A DNA stretch of 64,000 nt, from positions 62,001 to 126,000 of the forward strand of contig NZ_UWOE01000002.1 of NCBI RefSeq assembly GCF_900604355.1, read 5' to 3'. The notes beneath the pieces were generated by a model that searched no databases, was not told the DNA's origin, and saw only the letters and a program-made list of their open reading frames with translations. A program made the translations under genes and the position numbers. This document shows positions 30,763-38,305 of this stretch, one piece after another (positions within the stretch are counted from its first letter, which is position 1; every line of letters begins with the position of its first letter). Origin of the DNA: Luxibacter massiliensis. Lineage in GTDB: Bacteria; Bacillota; Clostridia; Lachnospirales; Lachnospiraceae.

Positions 30763-32178
30763 GTGGAGACTTTGTATGATATACTAGATCAATATAGCCG
30801 GACTGATTATTACGGATTTCATATGCCAGGACATAAAAGAAATGGTAGTATGATGGGAATTAAGCTGCCATATCATATAGATATTACCGAAATTGAAGGT
30901 TTTGATGACCTGCACCATGCAGAGGGAATTTTAAAGAAGGCACAGGAAAGGGCGGCCAGCGTATATGGGGCTGATGAGACATCTTACCTGGTAAATGGTA
31001 GTACGGCAGGAATTTTGAGCGCTATTATGGGGTGTACAAAAAGGGGAGATAAGATATTAATCTCCAGAAACTGCCATAAGTCTGTATACCATGCTGTATT
31101 GTTAAATAGCTTGGAGCCTATATATATATATCCTGATTTTTATGAAGAAAAGGGACTTAATGGAGAAATAAAAATAGAAGATATAGCGGATATTCTGGAG
31201 AAAAATCCTGATGTGAAAGCTGTCGTAATTACATCTCCCACTTATGACGGCGTAATTTCTGATATTCAGGGAATTACCTATATAGCACATACCAAAGGGA
31301 TTCCTGTGATTGTGGACGAGGCCCATGGGGCTCATCTGGGGTTTCATCCATATTTTCCAAAAAACTCTAATATACTGGGAGCAGATGTTGTAATCCACAG
31401 CCTCCACAAAACACTGCCGTCACTGACACAGACAGCCCTTATCCATATGAATGGAAATCTGGCAGATAGAAGGGAAATACGGAAATATCTCCATATGCTG
31501 CAGACAAGCAGTCCCTCCTATATATTTATGGCAGCCATGGATGAATGTATCCAGATGTTAAATGATAATCGTGAAAAATATTTTGACCCATATATCCGTA
31601 TATTAAAGGAAGCCAGGGAGGAACTTGGCCAACTGAGATTTTTAAGTATCGCTGAGACAAGGTGTTATGACCGTTCTAAGATTGTAATTTCCACAGCTGG
31701 GACAAATATTAATGGCCGGGATTTGTATCACAGGCTGTTAAAAGAGTATCATCTACAGATGGAAATGGCATCAGGTACTTATGTCCTCGCAATGACATCA
31801 ATATGTGATACTGCAGATGGAATGAAACGGTTTGTGGGCGCTATGCAGGAAATTGACAGTCATTTGCATAAAAATATAGAGGAATGTGGCGTATCGTTTG
31901 CACTTCCTGAACTCCAGCAGGTATATACACCGGCTCAGCTTGACGATATGTTAAAAGGAGATTTTAGAATTACAACAGAAGAGGTTTGCTGGGAGGAGTG
32001 TGTAGGACGGATTTGTACGGAGTATGCGTATGTGTATCCGCCTGGGATACCTCTCATAGTGCCGGGCGAGAGAATATCAAAAGAAGCAAAGCAGCTCTTA
32101 CAGAATTACAGGGCAGCGGGATTTTCTATAGAGGGATTGAAAAACAAAGGCAAAACAGAGGTATTATGTGATGGGTAA
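30763..32178 (+). CDS. Orn/Lys/Arg decarboxylase-family PLP enzyme (YaaO-like)
   Basis: 471-aa fold-type I PLP enzyme of the Orn/Lys/Arg decarboxylase group, starting at GTG. FHMPGHKRNG at the N-terminus, VNGSTAGILSAI, the cofactor region VDEAHGAHLGFHP and the Schiff-base Lys216 in HSLHKTLPSLTQ are visible. A C-terminal OKR_DC_1_C-like domain follows from about 390. B. subtilis YaaO occupies the same genomic place. Whether it acts on arginine, lysine or ornithine cannot be read; an agmatinase at 41835 makes arginine attractive but is not proof. It overlaps the next gene. Confidence 0.88.
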   Translation: METLYDILDQYSRTDYYGFHMPGHKRNGSMMGIKLPYHIDITEIEGFDDLHHAEGILKKAQERAASVYGADETSYLVNGSTAGILSAIMGCTKRGDKILISRNCHKSVYHAVLLNSLEPIYIYPDFYEEKGLNGEIKIEDIADILEKNPDVKAVVITSPTYDGVISDIQGITYIAHTKGIPVIVDEAHGAHLGFHPYFPKNSNILGADVVIHSLHKTLPSLTQTALIHMNGNLADRREIRKYLHMLQTSSPSYIFMAAMDECIQMLNDNREKYFDPYIRILKEAREELGQLRFLSIAETRCYDRSKIVISTAGTNINGRDLYHRLLKEYHLQMEMASGTYVLAMTSICDTADGMKRFVGAMQEIDSHLHKNIEECGVSFALPELQQVYTPAQLDDMLKGDFRITTEEVCWEECVGRICTEYAYVYPPGIPLIVPGERISKEAKQLLQNYRAAGFSIEGLKNKGKTEVLCDG

Positions 32179-32752
32179 GATTTTTTATATTATGGGTAAG
32201 AGCTCTTCCGGGAAAGATACTATTTTTAAGAGACTTACCCAGGAGTTAAATTATAAAACTATTATATTGTATACTACAAGGCCAATCCGGGATGGGGAGA
32301 CCAATGGTACAGAATATTATTTTGTGGATGAACTGGCACTGGCAGACCTTGAGAAAAAGGGACGTGTTATTGAAGTAAGAGCATATAATACAAAATGCGG
32401 GATATGGAAGTATTTTACTGCTGATGACGGTCAGATAGACCTGAAAAATTATGATTATATTGTAATCGGAACCTTGCAGTCATATCAAGCCATGTGCAGA
32501 TATTTTGGGAACAATAGACTAGTCCCAATATATATTGAAGTGGAAGATGGAGAGAGGCTTCAAAGAGCACTGCACAGGGAAAGGCTTCAGAGTGATCCTA
32601 AATATGCTGAATTATGTAGAAGGTTTCTTGCTGATGAGGAAGACTTTTCGGAAGAAAATTTACGGGAAGCAGGAGTAACAAAGCGGTTTCAGAATACTTC
32701 TGTTGATGAATGCCTGGATAAAATTAGAAGGTATATCCAGGGGTTTGAGTAA
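32171..32752 (+). CDS. Guanylate kinase-like protein
   Basis: 193 aa from the ATG at 32171 behind AGAGG, overlapping the decarboxylase end by 8 nt. P-loop GKSSSGKD at the N-terminus and a nucleotide-binding block TTRPIRDGETNGTEYYF resemble Gmk (ATP plus GMP to ADP plus GDP). The usual Gmk segment after EYYF is replaced by NTKCGIWKYFTADDGQ, so substrate preference may differ. In B. subtilis the matching slot holds thymidylate kinase (tmk). The 3' end is followed by a 10-bp hairpin without a T tract (32781-32807). Confidence 0.8.
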   Translation: MGKIFYIMGKSSSGKDTIFKRLTQELNYKTIILYTTRPIRDGETNGTEYYFVDELALADLEKKGRVIEVRAYNTKCGIWKYFTADDGQIDLKNYDYIVIGTLQSYQAMCRYFGNNRLVPIYIEVEDGERLQRALHRERLQSDPKYAELCRRFLADEEDFSEENLREAGVTKRFQNTSVDECLDKIRRYIQGFE

Positions 32753-32792
32753 TACCAATCGGGCAGATATGGGAAAGGAAGGAGAGACAGGG

Positions 32793-32948
32793 TTACTCTG
32801 TCTCTCCTTCTGCCACTATATCCTCCAGGACATGGATCAGGTCGTGGATATTTCTGAGCTGAACATTTTTGTCCAGGATACAGTTTTTTAAATTAATTGG
32901 TAAAGACTCGAATTTGTCCTGTAATTCAGGAGCTACATAAGAAGCCAT
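32793..32948 (-). CDS. Small conserved-looking hypothetical protein (51 aa)
   Basis: An ORF of 51 codons on the minus strand: MASYVAPELQDKFESLPINL at the start, DIVAEGETE at the end, with AGGTGATCTT before the ATG. It is acidic with no membrane segment or known motif. Its last codons fall in the hairpin GGAGAGACAG/CTGTCTCTCC. The clear RBS and amphipathic composition argue for a real gene; the function is unknown. Confidence 0.6.
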   Translation of the reverse strand: MASYVAPELQDKFESLPINLKNCILDKNVQLRNIHDLIHVLEDIVAEGETE

Positions 32949-33254
32949 AAGATCACCTCGCTATAGCATGTCCATTGTGATAAAATATATACCCCAGCTT
33001 TTATAAAGTTAAGAGATATCTTTCACAGGGCCGGCAAATTTTCGAATATGAAAATAATAAAATAATTCCAGATGCTCCGGGCATTTTATTTTCTGAGATA
33101 GAGTAAAAAAGCCTGGAAAAACCAATATTTATAGGCTATATCTTCATGGAAAATTATGATATACTTAATGAATAGTTCACAACCTTGTAAGATACATGTA
33201 GTAAAATATAAACAGAAGTTTACAGGGAAGGGCAGAGAGGCAGCAGGTGATAGT
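32949..33254. other. Intergenic region before holB
   Basis: About 306 nt of AT-rich spacer between divergent genes. An in-frame extension of holB to 33156 exists but lacks RBS and family similarity. I see no repeat, RNA or clear promoter consensus. Confidence 0.5.
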
Positions 33255-34250
33255 ATGAGCGGATTTAAAGATGTAGTTGGACATAATAACATTATTCAGT
33301 ATATAGAGAATGCAGTAAAGATGGACAAAGTTTCCCATGCTTATATCTTAAATGGAGAAAAAGGTTCTGGTAAGAAACTTTTGGCCAATTTATTTGCCAT
33401 GAGCCTGCAGTGCCAGGAAAGAGAAGATGACGGCGATGCCTGCGGCAAGTGCCAGTCCTGCAAGCAGGCGGTGAATAATAATCAGCCGGATATCATCAAG
33501 GTATCACATGAAAAACCAAATACAGTAAGTATAGACGATATACGGGAGCAGGTAAATAATGATATCGTTATAAAGCCATACAGCAGTAAGTATAAAATTT
33601 ATATAATTGCAGATGCAGATATGATGACGGTACAGGCACAGAATGCCATACTAAAGACTATAGAGGAGCCGCCTAAATATGCCGTTATTCTGCTTTTGAC
33701 AGAGAATGCTGAAACCTTGCTCCCTACGATCCGTTCCAGATGTGTCATGCTTAAGCTGCGTAATATTAAAGACCAGCTTGTGAAGAAATACTTAATGGAA
33801 CAGATGCAGATACCTGATTATAAGGCTGATGTCTGCGTTGCATTTGCACAGGGAAACATGGGAAAGGCAATCATGCTTGCCACCTCAGAGAATTTTAATG
33901 AAATTAAAGAAGAAGCAGTCCATTTATTGAGGAATATTAATGAAATGGATGTCAGTGACTTGGCTGAGGCGGTAAAGAAATGCGTTTCTTATAAACTTGG
34001 GATTAATGATTACTTGGATATTATGGCTATCTGGTATAGGGATGTACTTATTTACAAAGCTACGAAGAATGTAGACAGGGTTGTCTTTTCAGATCAGCTC
34101 AAATATATTAAGGAGCGTGCAAGTAAAAGCTCATACGAAGGTATTGAGATTATTTTGGATGCTCTTGAAAAAGTAAAATCCAGACTGAAGGCAAATGTTA
34201 ATTTTGATTTAGCCATGGAACTGTTGTTGTTGACAATAAAGGAGAATTAA
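33255..34250 (+). CDS. holB: DNA polymerase III subunit delta'
   Basis: Clamp-loader subunit of the DnaX complex. Start at MSGFKDVVGHNNII behind AGGTGA, giving 331 aa. An AAA+ fold with GEKGSGKK in the Walker A place (Lys where Ser/Thr is usual), Zn-binding Cys in DGDACGKCQSC, NAILKTIEEPP and the SRC motif in IRSRCVMLKL. The cluster holB-yaaT-yabB-rsmI mirrors B. subtilis. Confidence 0.93.
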   Translation: MSGFKDVVGHNNIIQYIENAVKMDKVSHAYILNGEKGSGKKLLANLFAMSLQCQEREDDGDACGKCQSCKQAVNNNQPDIIKVSHEKPNTVSIDDIREQVNNDIVIKPYSSKYKIYIIADADMMTVQAQNAILKTIEEPPKYAVILLLTENAETLLPTIRSRCVMLKLRNIKDQLVKKYLMEQMQIPDYKADVCVAFAQGNMGKAIMLATSENFNEIKEEAVHLLRNINEMDVSDLAEAVKKCVSYKLGINDYLDIMAIWYRDVLIYKATKNVDRVVFSDQLKYIKERASKSSYEGIEIILDALEKVKSRLKANVNFDLAMELLLLTIKEN

Positions 34251-34254
34251 TAGA

Positions 34255-35160
34255 ATGATAAAGGTAATAGGAGTAAGATTCCGCACAGCAGGAAAGATTT
34301 ATTTCTTTGCTCCTGGGAAGTTTAATATTACAAAAGGGGAGCATGTGATTGTAGAAACTGCACGGGGGATTGAGTTTGGCCGCGTGGTCAGCGGGCCGAA
34401 AGAAGTAAAGGATGAAGAAGTGGTACAACCCCTTAAATCTGTTATACGGATTGCTACGGATCAGGATCACCAGACAGAGGAGAAGAACAGGGAGAAGGAA
34501 AAGGAAGCATTTAAAATATGCTTAGAGAAAATACGTAAGCATGGCCTGGAGATGAAGCTGATCGATGCAGAGTATACTTTTGATAATAACAAGGTACTTT
34601 TCTATTTTACAGCAGATGGGCGGATTGATTTCAGAGAGTTGGTAAAAGACCTGGCTTCTGTTTTCCGTACCAGGATTGAACTAAGGCAGATTGGGGTGAG
34701 GGATGAGACTAAGATCAGAGGCGGAATAGGCATATGTGGAAGGCCTCTCTGCTGCAGCACGTATCTGTCTGAGTTTGCCGCAGTGTCCATTAAAATGGCT
34801 AAAGAACAGAATCTATCCCTGAATCCAACAAAGATATCAGGAGTTTGCGGAAGGCTTATGTGCTGTCTGACAAATGAAGAAGAAACATATGAGGAACTGA
34901 ACAGCCAGCTGCCGTCTGTAGGGGATACAGTCACTACCTCAGAAGGTTTGACGGGAAATGTCCACTCATTGAGTGTTTTGAGGAAATTGGTAAAAGTTGT
35001 TGTAACTCTTGAAAATGATGAGAAAGAAATCAGAGAGTATAGGGCGGAGGAACTGAAATTCCGGCCCAGACGGAAAAAGGCCAGAGTCTCAAAGGAAGAA
35101 ATGCGTAACCTGGCAGAGCTTGAAAAGTCGGAAGGAGCCTCGAAACTGGATGATAACTAA
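34255..35160 (+). CDS. ricT: PSP1-domain protein RicT/YaaT
   Basis: In B. subtilis YaaT (RicT) is part of the RicA-RicF-RicT complex, which supports RNase Y-dependent mRNA processing and affects Spo0A phosphorylation. The 301-aa protein carries the PSP1 core, with GVRDETKIRGGIGICGRPLC, and clustered Cys (GRPLCCSTYL, GRLMCCLTNEEE) that in the family bind Fe-S. A basic tail PRRKKARVSKEEMRN follows. It starts 5 nt after holB behind AAAGGAG. RicA and RicF are not in the window. Confidence 0.92.
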   Translation: MIKVIGVRFRTAGKIYFFAPGKFNITKGEHVIVETARGIEFGRVVSGPKEVKDEEVVQPLKSVIRIATDQDHQTEEKNREKEKEAFKICLEKIRKHGLEMKLIDAEYTFDNNKVLFYFTADGRIDFRELVKDLASVFRTRIELRQIGVRDETKIRGGIGICGRPLCCSTYLSEFAAVSIKMAKEQNLSLNPTKISGVCGRLMCCLTNEEETYEELNSQLPSVGDTVTTSEGLTGNVHSLSVLRKLVKVVVTLENDEKEIREYRAEELKFRPRRKKARVSKEEMRNLAELEKSEGASKLDDN

Positions 35161-35866
35161 TTTAAAACAGGGAGAACGGCTGGATGATTTACAGTTGAAT
35201 GGTCTTGAAATTATCCAAGATCCAGCACGATTTTGTTTTGGAGTGGATGCTGTACTTCTTTCTGATTTTACAAGGATTAAAAAGGGAGAAACTGTGCTGG
35301 ATATGGGTACAGGGACAGGGATTCTTCCGATTCTTTTGTCAGCAAAAAGCCAGGGAGGACATTTTACTGGACTGGAGATACAAGAAGAAAGTGCAGACAT
35401 GGCAAGAAGAAGTGTGCGGCATAATGGCCTGCAGCAAAAGATAGAGATAATCACTGGAGATATCAAGAAGGCGGCGGAGATATTTAAGCTGGCCTTTTTT
35501 GACGTAATTGTGACAAATCCACCCTATATGCTTGATAATCATGGCCTGCAGAATGAGCAAGATGCAAAAAGTATTGCCAGGCATGAAATTCTATGCAGCC
35601 TGGATGACATACTCAGAGAAAGCGGAAAATTACTTCAGGAGAGTAAGGGAAGATTTTACATGATACACAAACCCTTTAGAATTGCAGAAATACTGATAAA
35701 GATGAATACCTATAAAATTGAGCCAAAACGGATCCAATTTATTCATCCATATATCGATAAAGAACCCACCATGGTTATGATAGAAGGGATAAAGGGCGGA
35801 AAATCACGGGTGAAAGTTGAGCCGCCAGTGATTATGTACGAAAGGTACAGGTCTGAAGTAAATTAG
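35150..35866 (+). CDS. trmN6: tRNA1(Val) adenine37-N6-methyltransferase-type enzyme (YabB/TrmN6)
   Basis: SAM-dependent N6-adenine methyltransferase, probably modifying A37 of a tRNA. I start it at the ATG at 35150 (MITNLKQGERLDDLQLNG), overlapping the yaaT end by 11 nt; a start at 35120 would add 10 residues. 238 aa with SAM motif LDMGTGTGILPILLS and the catalytic NPPYM. Its last codons (ERYRSEVN) are encoded within a copy of the GGTACAGGTC/GGACGTAACC repeat, so its tail may have been changed by repeat insertion. Confidence 0.88.
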   Translation: MITNLKQGERLDDLQLNGLEIIQDPARFCFGVDAVLLSDFTRIKKGETVLDMGTGTGILPILLSAKSQGGHFTGLEIQEESADMARRSVRHNGLQQKIEIITGDIKKAAEIFKLAFFDVIVTNPPYMLDNHGLQNEQDAKSIARHEILCSLDDILRESGKLLQESKGRFYMIHKPFRIAEILIKMNTYKIEPKRIQFIHPYIDKEPTMVMIEGIKGGKSRVKVEPPVIMYERYRSEVN

Positions 35867-35900
35867 GGACGTAGCCTTTTTAAAAAAGATTACGTCCTAA
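35844..35900. repeat. GGACGTAACC-family repeat, copy 1
   Basis: GGTACAGGTC lead, then GGGACGTAGCCTTTTT and AAAAAGATTACGTCC forming a stem-loop. The last arm ends one or two bases before the rsmI Shine-Dalgarno (AAAGGAGG). Confidence 0.8.
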
Positions 35901-35910
35901 AGGAGGTTTT

Positions 35911-36753
35911 ATGTCAGGAACATTATACCTGTGTGCAACACCTATAGGAAATCTTGAGGACATGACTTTCCGGGCAGTAAGGATTCTGAGGGAAGTTGAC
36001 TTAATTGCTGCGGAGGATACCAGGAATAGTATAAAATTATTGAATCATTTTGATATTCAGACACCCATGACGAGTTATCATGAGCATAATAAGTTTACTA
36101 AAGGAAAAAAGCTTATTCAAGATTTATTGGAGGGCCAGGATGTTGCTTTAATTACAGATGCGGGTACACCTGGAATATCGGATCCCGGAGAAGAACTGGT
36201 AAAAATGTGTTATGAAGAGCATATTCCTGTAACTTCACTGCCAGGGGCTGCTGCATGCATCACGGCTCTTACTATATCTGGGTTACCCACAAGACGTTTT
36301 GCATTTGAGGCATTTCTGCCGGCGGATAAAAAAGAAAGAGAACTCATTTTAGAAGAAATGAAAAATGAATTTCGTACAATTGTTTTATATGAGGCTCCAC
36401 ATAGACTGGTTAAAACACTAAAGCTCCTGTTAGAACATCTGGGGGATAGAAAGATCTCGGTATGCCGTGAGCTCACAAAGCGTCATGAAACAATATTTTC
36501 TAGTACCTTAGAGAATGCAATTACTTATTATGAGAACAATGTGCCAAAGGGAGAATGTGTTCTTGTAATTGACGGCCGCAGCAGACAGGAGGCAGTACGC
36601 GAAGAAAAAGAGAAATGGGAAGAGATGTCTGTTGAAGAACATATGGACTACTATATTTCGACTGGTATAGGAAAAAAAGATGCAATGAGAAGAGTTGCCA
36701 AAGACAGAGGAGTACAAAAGAGAGAAATTTATAATTATCTTGTAAAAAGATAG
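35911..36753 (+). CDS. rsmI: 16S rRNA (cytidine1402-2'-O)-methyltransferase RsmI
   Basis: Methylates the ribose of C1402 in the 16S decoding centre. 280 aa of the tetrapyrrole-methylase fold: LYLCATPIGNLEDMTFRAVR at the start, AAEDTRNSIKLLNHF, ALITDAGTPGISDPG and LPGAAACITAL. The C-terminal helical extension (MDYYISTGIGKKDAMRRVAK) is present. AAAGGAGG precedes the ATG. Confidence 0.96.
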   Translation: MSGTLYLCATPIGNLEDMTFRAVRILREVDLIAAEDTRNSIKLLNHFDIQTPMTSYHEHNKFTKGKKLIQDLLEGQDVALITDAGTPGISDPGEELVKMCYEEHIPVTSLPGAAACITALTISGLPTRRFAFEAFLPADKKERELILEEMKNEFRTIVLYEAPHRLVKTLKLLLEHLGDRKISVCRELTKRHETIFSSTLENAITYYENNVPKGECVLVIDGRSRQEAVREEKEKWEEMSVEEHMDYYISTGIGKKDAMRRVAKDRGVQKREIYNYLVKR

Positions 36754-36832
36754 GTACAGGTCTGTTTACATTCTGGTACAGGTTAAAAATCAATTTAGGA
36801 CGTAACCCTTTTACAAAAGGTTACGTCCTAAA
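36753..36832. repeat. GGACGTAACC-family repeat, copy 2
   Basis: GGTACAGGTC lead (a second GGTACAGG follows), then TTTAGGACGTAACCCTTTT and AAAAGGTTACGTCCTAAA, an almost perfect stem. It fills the space between convergent rsmI and the ABC ATPase gene and could end transcription both ways. Confidence 0.85.
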
Positions 36833-37489
36833 TCAAGGTCTAATCTCCGTAATTTCCCCATCTTTCATGAATACGACTTTAGTTCCAACTGTTATTGCTT
36901 CATCGTAATTATTAGTCACGTAAAGTATGGTAATCCCCATTTCACGGTTAATTTTTTTTATATCTGCAATCATTTCTTTTCGCCGAAGTTCATTTTGCCT
37001 GGCAAAATCTTCATCTACAAGCAAGACTTTTGGATGGCATACAACAGCTCGTCCAAGTGCGACCCTCTGCCTGTCTGTCTCGGAAATGGAACGGATTTTT
37101 TTATCAATCACTTTTGAAATACCAAAAAAATCTGCTGCAGCTTTGACCCGTGTATCAATGACGCCCCGGGGGAGGTTGCGCAGCCTTAACCCTAATGCCA
37201 TATTGTCATAGACATTAAAATGTGTGTATAATACATAATTCGGGAAAGCCATTGCCAGGCTCCTGTCTCTGGGGAGAATATCGTTAAGGAGATCATTTCC
37301 CAGATAAATCTCGCCAGAGGTAATATCTTCCAGTCCCCCAATCATTCTAAGAATCGTAGATTTCCCGCAGCCGCTTGGGCCATGAAAGGCAACGAACTCT
37401 CCGTCGTCGATATGAAGTGAGAAATCTTTGACAGATACAAAACCGTTGGGATATATTTTATTTAAATTTTTAAACGTTATGCTTGCCAT
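36833..37489 (-). CDS. Degenerate MalK-type ABC ATPase
   Basis: 218 aa, collinear with the nucleotide-binding domain of MalK/UgpC-type sugar importers but without their C-terminal regulatory domain. Walker A GPSGCGKST (37-45) is intact. Other catalytic elements are not: the Q-loop has Pro83 in place of Gln (MAFPNYVLY), the LSGGQ signature reads ISETD (135-139), the D-loop has Asn166 for Asp, Asp161 replaces the Pro after Walker B Asp-Glu, and the switch His is Asn193 (YVTNNY). It probably binds ATP with little or no transport-coupled hydrolysis (inference). No permease or binding protein is nearby. The frame is fully open, so it is not an ordinary pseudogene. Confidence 0.85.
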   Translation of the reverse strand: MASITFKNLNKIYPNGFVSVKDFSLHIDDGEFVAFHGPSGCGKSTILRMIGGLEDITSGEIYLGNDLLNDILPRDRSLAMAFPNYVLYTHFNVYDNMALGLRLRNLPRGVIDTRVKAAADFFGISKVIDKKIRSISETDRQRVALGRAVVCHPKVLLVDEDFARQNELRRKEMIADIKKINREMGITILYVTNNYDEAITVGTKVVFMKDGEITEIRP

Positions 37490-37598
37490 AGAAACACCTC
37501 CGTTGTTTTCTTCTTATAATTTTAGCACATCCCTTATGGCAAAACAATCTTTATAGTACATCTTTAATGCTTTACAGGAGTAAAATCAGGACGAGATA

Positions 37599-38126
37599 TT
37601 ACAACATCATATTTGCCAATATTACACTGGCCACAAGTCCGGCGAAGGTCGCCAGGAGTGCCCCAGTGAGGGTATATCTTGTATTTTTTATTTTAGCAGT
37701 CATAAAATAAACACTCATGGTATAGAATATTGTTTCAGTACAAGCCATGGAGATAGAAGATATTAGGCCGAGCCTGGAATCGGTACCGTACTCCTTAAAA
37801 ATGTCCAGAAGCAGACCTGTTGCAGCTGAGGAGGAGAACATTTTTACAATGGTAAGAGGTACAAGTTCACCAGGAAAGCCTATGTAAGCAGTGAAATGCC
37901 CTATGAGGGTTGAGAGGAATTCTAGAAATCCAGATGCACGTAACACCCCCACGGCAACCATCAGTCCAATTAAGGTGGGCATGAGTTTAATTACAGTAAG
38001 GAATCCGCTTTTTGCCCCCTTGATAAAATTGTCATATACATTGGTATTTTTTAAAACTCCATAAGAAACGATCGCAAGAATAATAAAAGGGATAATAAAA
38101 TCCGAGATATATAGAAAAAACTGCAT
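37599..38126 (-). CDS. spmB: Spore maturation protein SpmB
   Basis: Membrane protein needed for spore-core dehydration, made of a Gate/nucleoside-recognition domain. I start it at MQFFLYISDFIIPFI, directly behind AGGAGG; an in-frame ATG at 38174 would place the RBS inside the gene. 175 aa with hydrophobic segments near 5-30, 45-65, 85-105, 120-140 and 150-172. SSSAATGLLLDIFKEYG and CTETIFYTMSVYF are family features. Its usual partner spmA is at 40136 on the other strand. Confidence 0.9.
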   Translation of the reverse strand: MQFFLYISDFIIPFIILAIVSYGVLKNTNVYDNFIKGAKSGFLTVIKLMPTLIGLMVAVGVLRASGFLEFLSTLIGHFTAYIGFPGELVPLTIVKMFSSSAATGLLLDIFKEYGTDSRLGLISSISMACTETIFYTMSVYFMTAKIKNTRYTLTGALLATFAGLVASVILANMML

Positions 38127-38305
38127 GGAACCTCCTGGAACGGATTGGATAAATATTTCCAAAGACGTACTCATCAGAACATAGTTATTTTATTTATATG
38201 CCTATTTATACAGAGGCATGAATTTAAGATAAAGTAAATCCTGGCATTGGGCATATCGGCTATCCTATGTTCATAAGATAATACAAAGATTCCAGGGGAG
38301 TTCTT

